From Oscillospiraceae bacterium (GTDB taxonomy: Bacteria; Bacillota; Clostridia; Oscillospirales; Oscillospiraceae), in assembly GCA_020866945.1 (NCBI GenBank), contig JAJBVW010000153.1, positions 1-12,821 of the forward strand: a stretch of DNA of 12,821 nt, given 5' to 3'. How positions within the stretch are numbered: position 1 is the stretch's first letter; each line of letters starts with the position of its first letter. The notes beneath the pieces were generated by a model. That model saw only the letters and a list, made by a program, of their open reading frames with translations, was not told the origin of the DNA and made no database searches. This document shows, piece by piece, positions 7,835-12,821 of this stretch. Made by a program: the position numbers and the translations under genes.

Positions 7835-7866
7835 TTGCGGTATGGGACACGGTATGGTAATATAAT
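7835..7866 (+). promoter_or_regulatory. Probable promoter for the DUF262-HNH gene
   Basis: TTGCGG (7835-7840) lies 17 bases before TAATAT (7858-7863), which is preceded by a TG (7855-7856) as in extended -10 promoters. An overlapping perfect TATAAT lies at 7861-7866, but its spacing to the -35 is 20. Transcription from here would give a leader of about 100 bases. Confidence 0.5.
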
Positions 7867-7936
7867 GTCAATGATTTTGCGCATGGAAGTGAAATGGGGC
7901 AGCTGGTTCCGGCGGAAGACTTTTCTATGCCTGCGA

Positions 7937-7958
7937 TAATACGACGGTTTAGGATTTG
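7937..7958 (+). repeat. Left copies of two direct repeats flanking the DUF262-HNH gene
   Basis: Two short sequences lie side by side just before the gene: TAATACGACGG (7937-7947) and TTAGGATTTG (7949-7958). Both recur after the gene in the same orientation, the first with one mismatch (9917-9927) and the second perfectly (9888-9897), but in swapped order. Confidence 0.6.
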
Positions 7959-7972
7959 GGGGGATTAGACGT

Positions 7973-9883
7973 ATGGATATTAACACGATTCTCAGTCAAA
8001 TTGATTTGGGCAGTTACGCTATGCCGGTTTTTCAGCGTGGATATGTCTGGAACAGAGATCAGGTTCGCAAATTAATGAACTCTTTATATAGAGGGTATCC
8101 GATTGGTGAGCTGCTCGTTTGGAATACCGCCACCGACCCTGATATATCTCGCGGAGACGGGCCGCTGACGCCAGGAAACGTCAATTTGATTCTTGATGGA
8201 CAGCAGCGAATGACGTCTCTCTATGGTGTGATTCGCGGAGAAGCGCCCAAGTTTATTGACGGGAACACAAAATCTTTTACAGGGCTATATTTCAATGTTG
8301 AGGATGAAACCTTCGAGTTTTATCTTGCGGCGAAAATGAAAAACGACCCTGCGTGGATCAGCGTGACTGAGCTAATGAAGCAGGGCGCGTCTGTTTTTAT
8401 GCAGAACAAGATGCAGGAATGTCAGGAGAGTGTGCCGTTTTGGATTTCCCATGTGGCTGCACTGAACCGGCTTGATGCAATCAAAAGTATGGATATTCAT
8501 ATCCAGACCGTTTCCGGCCCGGATAAAACCATTGATGTCGTGGTTGAAATTTTCAACAACGTGAACAGCGGCGGAACAAAGCTGAGCAAGGGTGATTTGG
8601 CGCTGGCAAAAATCTGCGGCGAATGGCCGCAGGCCCGCGATGAGATGAAAAAGATCCTTGCAAAATATAGGGCCGCTGGATATGATTTTACGATGGATTG
8701 GCTTCTCCGCTGTATTACGGTCTGTTTGACAGGGCAGCCATATTTCAATGCTTTGAGTCAGATTCCATCCGACGAGGTGAAAAAAGCTCTACCCAAAACG
8801 GATGAAATGATTGGCACTTGCCTGGATCATATCGGCACGCGCCTGGGCCTGGATCATGCTCGGGTTCTCGGCGGTGTGTTTGCAATCGCTACGATGATTG
8901 GCTATCTCCGTTATAATAACTGGAAGCTTTCAGGCAGCGGCGAATGGGTCAGGCTTCTGTATTGGTATGTCCACACATTCCTGTGGGGGCGTTATGCCGG
9001 CTCTACAGAAAGTATGCTGGCGCAGGATTTAAATACGATAAACCGTGGAGAAGGAGTTGACGGTCTTATCCGGCAGCTGAAGCAATCAAGAGGCGATTTG
9101 ACGATTCGGCCCGAGGATTTTTGGGGCTGGAGTACAGGGGCGCGTTTCTATCCGCTGCTCTATCTTCTGACAAGGACGAATCATTCCCGTGACTGGGGAA
9201 CGAATCTGGAATTGAGCAGCAATCTACTAGGAAAGAACTCCTCGCTGGAAGTACATCATATTTTCCCCAAGGATCTGCTGTATAAAGCCGGAAAGAGCAA
9301 ATCTATCGTAAATTCCTTGGCGAATTATGCTTTTTTGACCAAGGAAACGAACATTGCCATCTCAAACCGAAGCCCAGACGATTATATTCCGGAATATCGC
9401 GCGAAATGCCCGGGCGCAATGGATACCCATTGGATTCCAACGGATCCGGCGCTTTGGAAGCTGGAAAATTACGAAAAGTTTCTGGAGGAAAGGCGTATCC
9501 TTTTGGCGCAGGCTGCGAACAAATTGCTGCAAGCCCTTTATAACGGACAGCTTGCGGAAGCCGCTATTCAGGATTTTTCTGCAAAGGCATATGCTACCCC
9601 GTGCCCCGAGGAGGAGGAAATCGAAGCGATGTCTGCCTGGATGGCTGCCCATGGGCTTGACGAGGGCGTAAATAACCATGAACTGCTTGATGACAGCGGT
9701 AACGTGACCGCGATTATCGACTTGGCCTGGCCTCATGGAGTACAGCACGGTCTGAGTACACCGCTGGCGCTTCTACTTAACGAAACCGCCGAAACGCAGG
9801 CTATGGTCAGTAAATACGGCTACCGTTATTATACAAGCGTAGAGGAATTACAGAAATATATTCAGTCGAATTATTTGCAGTAA
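7973..9883 (+). CDS. DUF262 + HNH (DUF1524-like) protein, probable type IV restriction / anti-phage nuclease
   Basis: This 636-residue protein combines a DUF262 (GmrS-type) domain with an HNH nuclease domain, the arrangement of single-chain GmrSD and BrxU-like enzymes that use nucleotide hydrolysis to restrict phage DNA, often with modified bases. DUF262 is recognised by PVFQRGYVWNRDQVRKLMNS (18-37), GYPIGELLVW (41-50), the ParB/Srx-like motif LDGQQRMTSL (74-83) and FNNVNSGGTKLSKGDLALAK (194-213). The nuclease motif is EVHHIFPKDLL (426-436; H428, H429), followed by N447, N451, N460 and NRSPDDYI, as in DUF1524 HNH domains. A further C-terminal module (about 575-636, IDLAWPHGVQHGLSTPLALLLNE) is extra. 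GGGGGGA (7958-7964) lies 8 bases before the ATG. GC is lower than in neighbours (22 of 60 at 8041-8100 and 27 of 60 at 9241-9300, against 35 of 60 at 5401-5460), pointing to horizontal gain. No methylase, helicase or other restriction partner is adjacent. Confidence 0.9.
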   Translation: MDINTILSQIDLGSYAMPVFQRGYVWNRDQVRKLMNSLYRGYPIGELLVWNTATDPDISRGDGPLTPGNVNLILDGQQRMTSLYGVIRGEAPKFIDGNTKSFTGLYFNVEDETFEFYLAAKMKNDPAWISVTELMKQGASVFMQNKMQECQESVPFWISHVAALNRLDAIKSMDIHIQTVSGPDKTIDVVVEIFNNVNSGGTKLSKGDLALAKICGEWPQARDEMKKILAKYRAAGYDFTMDWLLRCITVCLTGQPYFNALSQIPSDEVKKALPKTDEMIGTCLDHIGTRLGLDHARVLGGVFAIATMIGYLRYNNWKLSGSGEWVRLLYWYVHTFLWGRYAGSTESMLAQDLNTINRGEGVDGLIRQLKQSRGDLTIRPEDFWGWSTGARFYPLLYLLTRTNHSRDWGTNLELSSNLLGKNSSLEVHHIFPKDLLYKAGKSKSIVNSLANYAFLTKETNIAISNRSPDDYIPEYRAKCPGAMDTHWIPTDPALWKLENYEKFLEERRILLAQAANKLLQALYNGQLAEAAIQDFSAKAYATPCPEEEEIEAMSAWMAAHGLDEGVNNHELLDDSGNVTAIIDLAWPHGVQHGLSTPLALLLNETAETQAMVSKYGYRYYTSVEELQKYIQSNYLQ

Positions 9884-9887
9884 AAAA

Positions 9888-9927
9888 TTAGGATTTGTTG
9901 AAAATCATTATCGCCCTAATACGAAGG
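9888..9927 (+). repeat. Right copies of the two direct repeats flanking the DUF262-HNH gene
   Basis: TTAGGATTTG (9888-9897) matches 7949-7958 exactly. TAATACGAAGG (9917-9927) matches 7937-7947 with one mismatch. The second copy overlaps the ribosome site of the following phosphatase gene. ATTAGG (9887-9892) and CCTAAT (9915-9920) also form a spaced inverted repeat within this 55-base gap. Confidence 0.6.
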
Positions 9928-9938
9928 ACTAAAAACTG

Positions 9939-10391
9939 ATGAAGAAAATACTATTCATCTGCCACGGCAATATATGCAGAAGTCCGATGGCGGAGTTTGT
10001 GATGAAGGATATGGTAAAAAAGGCGGGGCTGGAGGAGGCGGTTTATATTGAATCCGCGGCTACCAGCCGGGAGGAGCTGGGGAATCCTGTGTATCCGCCG
10101 GCCCGGCGAAAGCTGGCGGAGCATGGAATTTCCTGCGCGGGAAAGACTGCCCGGCAGATCCGGCGGGAGGATTATGATGCCTTCGACCTGCTGGTTGGCA
10201 TGGATCAGGAAAATCTGCGCAATATGCGCCGCCTGTGGGACGACAGAGAGGGAAAGCTCTGCCTTTTGCTGGATTTTACATCTCACCCCAGGGATGTGGC
10301 CGACCCTTGGTATACGGATGATTTCGAGGCCACCTGGCAGGATGTTCAGTCCGGCTGCGCGGCCCTTCTCGCCTCGCTGATGGGCGACTAG
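9939..10391 (+). CDS. Low molecular weight protein tyrosine phosphatase
   Basis: This 150-residue cytoplasmic phosphatase hydrolyses phosphotyrosine (or phosphoarginine in the YwlE branch). It starts directly with the strand and P-loop MKKILFICHGNICRSPMAEF: nucleophile C8, x5, R14, S15. The general acid is D122 in ADPWYTDDFEATW, followed by the Tyr typical of tyrosine-specific members. Length is exactly that of the family. AAGGA (9924-9928) lies 10 bases before the ATG. The first codons are A/T-rich, then the gene returns to the GC-rich style of the rest of the window, so it appears to be resident DNA and not part of the acquired DUF262 segment. In Gram-positives these enzymes often counter a BY-kinase in capsule control, but no kinase or capsule gene is visible here. 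Family certain, target unknown. Confidence 0.94.
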   Translation: MKKILFICHGNICRSPMAEFVMKDMVKKAGLEEAVYIESAATSREELGNPVYPPARRKLAEHGISCAGKTARQIRREDYDAFDLLVGMDQENLRNMRRLWDDREGKLCLLLDFTSHPRDVADPWYTDDFEATWQDVQSGCAALLASLMGD

Positions 10392-10434
10392 TGCTCCGTC
10401 CCCCCCTTTTTAGGTTTTCCGACCCATAGCACGG

Positions 10435-10463
10435 TTGAAAAAGTTTTTCTTATATGCTATACT
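10435..10463 (+). promoter_or_regulatory. Strong promoter for the DUF1538/PII-like operon
   Basis: TTGAAA (10435-10440, 5 of 6) and TATACT (10458-10463, 5 of 6) are separated by exactly 17 bases. A TG at 10455-10456 gives an extended -10. This is the best promoter in the window. Transcription should begin near 10470, leaving a leader of about 60 bases. Confidence 0.75.
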
Positions 10464-10494
10464 TACATCAATAAGAATTCATGTTTATACCGTG

Positions 10495-10520
10495 TCCCGG
10501 CCCTGGGGCGCGGCGCGGGA
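10495..10520 (+). other. Leader hairpin just before the DUF1538 start
   Basis: TCCCG (10495-10499) pairs with CGGGA (10516-10520), and GCCC (10500-10503) can pair with GGGC (10506-10509) inside it. The structure ends two bases before the AGAGG ribosome site (10523-10527), so it could limit translation. No known riboswitch class is recognised. Confidence 0.35.
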
Positions 10521-10532
10521 AAAGAGGTTGTT

Positions 10533-12059
10533 TTGGGGCGCAATCAGCAGTTGTTGAGAGAGAAAGTATTGGAATCCGTGGCGTCGGTGCTGCCGATTAC
10601 CGCTATCGTCCTGGTTATAAGCGTCACCATCGCCCCGCTGAACGCGGGGACGCTGGGTCTGTTTTTGTTTGGGGCGGTCATGGTGGTGTTTGGCATTGGC
10701 TTGTTCACCATGGGCTCGGACATGGCCATGACACATAGGGGGGAGGGCATCGGCGGTCAGATGAGCCATTCAAAAAGAATCGTTGTGCCGCTGCTGGTCT
10801 GCTTTGTGCTGGGAATCCTGATAACCCTGGCGGAGCCGGATTTGACCGTCCTGGCGGAGCAGATGCCCGCTGTGCCGAACCGGGTGCTTACCATCACGGT
10901 GGCCGTGGGCGTGGGGCTGTTTCTGGCCTTCGCGGAGCTGCGTATGCTTTTGAAGATACCGCTGTCCATCTGCCTGGCAGTCTTTTATCTTCTGGTGTTC
11001 GTCCTCGCTTATTTTGCGCCGAACACCTTCATCCCCGCCGCCTTTGACGCGGGCGGCGTTACGACCGGGCCTATCACGGTGCCGTTCATCATGGCCATGG
11101 GCGTGGGTCTTGCCTCTCTCCGAAGCGACAAGAACTCCACCACCGACAGCTTCGGCCTGGTGGCCATGTGCAGCATTGGGCCTATTCTGTCCGTGCTGCT
11201 GCTCGGGATATTTTATCAGCCGGACAGCGTCAGCTATACCTCTGTCTCCGTCGCGGAGATTACCACCACCAGGCAGGTGGCTGCTGCCTTTATCCAGGCC
11301 CTGCCGGAATATGGCCGGGAGGTGGCCGTGGCCCTGGCGCCTATCCTGGCGGTGTTCCTACTGTTTCAGGTGATTTTCCGCCGTTTCCACCGGCGGCAGC
11401 TGGCCCGTATTGCTGCGGGGTTTGTGTATACCTATGTGGGACTCGTGCTGTTTCTCACCGGGGTGAATGTGGGCTTTATGCCCGTGGGTCAGCTTTTGGG
11501 GGAGACACTGGGAGCCAGCGAAAGCCGCTGGCTGCTCGTGCCGCTCGGTATGCTGATAGGCTATTTCATCGTCAAGGCGGAGCCTGCCGTGGGCGTTCTG
11601 ACCCGCCAGGTGGAGGAGATTACAAACGGCTCCATCACCCGCCGTTCCATCCAGATAAGCCTGTCCATCGGCATCGCCTGCGCCGTGGGCCTTTCCATGG
11701 TGCGCATCCTGACGGGGATCTCTATCCTATGGTTTTTGATTCCCGGTTATATCCTCAGCGTGGTCATGACCTTTTTTGTGCCCCAGATTTTCACGGGCAT
11801 TGCCTTTGACTCCGGCGGCGTGGCAAGCGGGCCTATGACCACGACGTTCCTGCTGCCGCTGGCCATCGGGGTCTGTCAGGCAGTGGGGGGAGACATCATG
11901 ACGGACGCTTTCGGCATAGTCGCCCTGGTGGCCATGATGCCTCTCGTCACCATCCAGGTGCTTGGCCTCGTGGATAAGCTGCGCTTCCGCAGCGCCCTCA
12001 GACGGCAGATTCCCGCGAGCGAGGTGGAGGACACCATCATCTTCTTTGGGGAGGTCTGA
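10533..12059 (+). CDS. Tandem DUF1538 integral membrane protein, putative transporter
   Basis: This is a 508-residue polytopic membrane protein made of two homologous DUF1538 halves. Half 1 (about 10-230) has AEPDLTVLAEQ (100-110) and FDAGGVTTGPITVPFIMAMG (171-190), then TDSFGLVAM. Half 2 (about 285-480) repeats these as AEPAVGVLTRQVEEI (349-363) and FDSGGVASGPMTTTFLLPLA (425-444), then TDAFGIVAL. The duplicated Glu-Pro and GGV-T/S-GP motifs within membrane segments resemble the inverted or tandem repeats of secondary transporters. From memory, a DUF1538 pair (UmpAB, Halomonas) has been reported as a cation/proton antiporter; here both halves are in one chain. The start is taken as TTG 10533, with AGAGG 5 bases upstream; no ATG fits the N-terminus. 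Own extended -10 promoter. The PII-like gene follows three bases after the stop and is almost certainly cotranscribed. Family sure, transported species unknown. Confidence 0.88.
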   Translation: MGRNQQLLREKVLESVASVLPITAIVLVISVTIAPLNAGTLGLFLFGAVMVVFGIGLFTMGSDMAMTHRGEGIGGQMSHSKRIVVPLLVCFVLGILITLAEPDLTVLAEQMPAVPNRVLTITVAVGVGLFLAFAELRMLLKIPLSICLAVFYLLVFVLAYFAPNTFIPAAFDAGGVTTGPITVPFIMAMGVGLASLRSDKNSTTDSFGLVAMCSIGPILSVLLLGIFYQPDSVSYTSVSVAEITTTRQVAAAFIQALPEYGREVAVALAPILAVFLLFQVIFRRFHRRQLARIAAGFVYTYVGLVLFLTGVNVGFMPVGQLLGETLGASESRWLLVPLGMLIGYFIVKAEPAVGVLTRQVEEITNGSITRRSIQISLSIGIACAVGLSMVRILTGISILWFLIPGYILSVVMTFFVPQIFTGIAFDSGGVASGPMTTTFLLPLAIGVCQAVGGDIMTDAFGIVALVAMMPLVTIQVLGLVDKLRFRSALRRQIPASEVEDTIIFFGEV

Positions 12060-12062
12060 GCC

Positions 12063-12749
12063 ATGGCAAACGGAAGGCCGGAGGGCGTCAAACTCATCAT
12101 CACCGTCGTAGAACGGGGGCAGGGCCGGGATTTGGCAGCGGTTTATACAGACCATCAGGTGCCGTGGCACTATCACAGCATCGGCCAGGGCACGGCACCG
12201 TCGGAGCTGCTGGACGTGCTGGGCCTGGGCGGCACGGAGCGTGATATTCTGTTCAGCCTAGGCTCCGTGAGCTGCACGGACAGGCTCATGAAATATCTGG
12301 ACGAGGATTACCCGGAGGTGAACGCCAAGGGCATTGCCCTCGCGGCCAATCTTTCAGGGATTAACAACATTGTCGCCACGGCCCTGGAACGCCAGGGGCA
12401 GCCCGCGGCGGAGACAGGAGGGAGCGGCACAGCCATGGAAGCAGCAGCGGAAAACAGCTTGATTTTAATTATCGTCAACAACGGCCACACGGACGACGTG
12501 ATGAACACAGCCCGCGCCGCCGGGGCCAGGGGCGGCACCATCCTCCGCGCCCGCTACGCCGGGGAGGAGGACGTGGCCCGTTTTTACGGCATCACCGTTC
12601 AGGGGGAGAAGGAGATTATCCTCATTGCCGCCTCCGGCCAGACCCGGAACACGATTATGGAAATGGTAAACGTAAAGCACGGCCTGAAAACCCCTGCCGG
12701 GGCGGTGATTATGTCCGTGCCGCTGGATAATGTGATACGCTTCGGATGA
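12063..12749 (+). CDS. Tandem PII-like (GlnB-fold) signalling protein
   Basis: This is a 228-residue soluble protein reading as two PII-like domains. The second (about 130-228) has the classic layout: strand SLILIIVNN, helix, GARGGTILRARY before a shortened T-loop-like region, EKEIILIAAS, helix, and a B/C-loop-like end KTPAGAVIMSVPLDNVIRFG. The first (about 7-107) aligns with it in order: KLIITVVERGQGRDLAAVY, HYHSIGQGTA, TERDILFSLGS, and NAKGIALAANLSGINNIV. The two are joined by a Gly/Ala-rich linker (about 112-128). PII proteins bind ATP/ADP and effectors and often plug or gate transporters; the three-base gap to the DUF1538 gene suggests it regulates that protein. The ribosome site GGGGAGG (12048-12054) lies inside the end of the upstream gene, 8 bases before the ATG. 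The T-loop is shorter than in GlnB, and no uridylylation Tyr can be assigned with confidence. Confidence 0.82.
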   Translation: MANGRPEGVKLIITVVERGQGRDLAAVYTDHQVPWHYHSIGQGTAPSELLDVLGLGGTERDILFSLGSVSCTDRLMKYLDEDYPEVNAKGIALAANLSGINNIVATALERQGQPAAETGGSGTAMEAAAENSLILIIVNNGHTDDVMNTARAAGARGGTILRARYAGEEDVARFYGITVQGEKEIILIAASGQTRNTIMEMVNVKHGLKTPAGAVIMSVPLDNVIRFG

Positions 12750-12762
12750 TGTCAGCACAGCC

Positions 12763-12812
12763 GGGGGGGGGGGGGGGCCGGGGAGAGGCAGGCCGCCCGG
12801 GGGTTTGGGGGG
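12763..12812 (+). repeat. G15 homopolymer and further G-runs at the window end
   Basis: A run of 15 G (12763-12777) is followed by G4 (12780-12783), G5 (12799-12803) and G6 (12807-12812). The region after the PII-like stop is therefore extremely G-rich, could fold as a G-quadruplex, and could vary in length by slippage. No coding sequence is visible after 12749. The final G6AG could be a ribosome site for a gene starting beyond the window. Confidence 0.7.
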
Positions 12813-12821
12813 AGCAGTAAA

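Noticed and set aside
7865..7939. 24-codon reading frame in the leader of the DUF262 gene
   Set aside because: No ribosome site, the first ATG overlaps the putative -10, and no conserved peptide feature is seen.
9895..9922. Promoter for the phosphatase gene (TTGTTG, 16 bases, TAATAC)
   Set aside because: The -10 matches consensus at only three positions; too weak to call.
7973..10391. DUF262 protein plus tyrosine phosphatase as a two-gene defence system
   Set aside because: The phosphatase gene has resident GC-rich composition, its own ribosome site beyond the right repeats, and normal housekeeping-family features; adjacency looks incidental.
10391..10432. Possible terminator after the phosphatase gene (GTGCT/AGCAC with C7 T5)
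   Set aside because: Only five base pairs with a 32-base loop that has almost no internal pairing; not a credible hairpin.

Overview
The window is GC-rich, densely packed DNA with every recognisable gene on the + strand. It looks like a chromosomal segment from a Gram-positive Clostridia bacterium, probably a gut Oscillospiraceae/Ruminococcaceae-type lineage. That assignment is an inference from the BceS-like histidine kinase, purine-rich Shine-Dalgarno sites, occasional TTG starts, the lipoprotein nuclease with an LYNRCHLIGF core, and the DUF1538/PII-like gene pair. No tRNA, rRNA, CRISPR array, transposase or integrase is visible. No gene-free stretch exceeds 300 bases; the longest is 7790-7972.

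Layout. (1) Positions 1-811 hold the 3' part of a sensor histidine kinase, cut by the window edge. (2) A well-spaced promoter drives a small membrane-anchored protein of unknown function (957-1526), followed by a strong hairpin. (3) A second promoter starts a run of closely spaced genes: a ketopantoate-reductase-family oxidoreductase (1639-2589), a cytoplasmic GH13 alpha-glucan hydrolase (2667-4760) and the glycogen branching enzyme GlgB (4772-6778), with only 11 bases between the last two. The two GH13 enzymes form a small intracellular alpha-glucan (glycogen/maltodextrin) unit: one makes branches and the other hydrolyses glucan. (4) A lipoprotein DNA/RNA non-specific endonuclease with a C-terminal His/Cys metal-site-like tail follows (6908-7789).

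(5) Positions 7790-9938 stand apart. A stand-alone DUF262 + HNH protein (636 residues), of the GmrSD/BrxU-like type IV restriction kind, has clearly lower GC in sampled lines than its neighbours, has its own promoter region, and is bracketed by two pairs of short direct repeats. It looks like an acquired anti-phage gene set between housekeeping genes. (6) A low-molecular-weight protein tyrosine phosphatase gene follows (9939-10391).

(7) A near-consensus extended -10 promoter drives the final operon: a 508-residue membrane protein made of two DUF1538 repeats (10533-12059) and, three bases after its stop, a 228-residue protein that reads as two PII-like domains in tandem (12063-12749). A double-repeat transporter-like protein with a double-repeat PII-like partner suggests a ligand-gated ion or metabolite transport module, and it is the most interesting system here. 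The window ends in a G-rich stretch with a run of 15 G.
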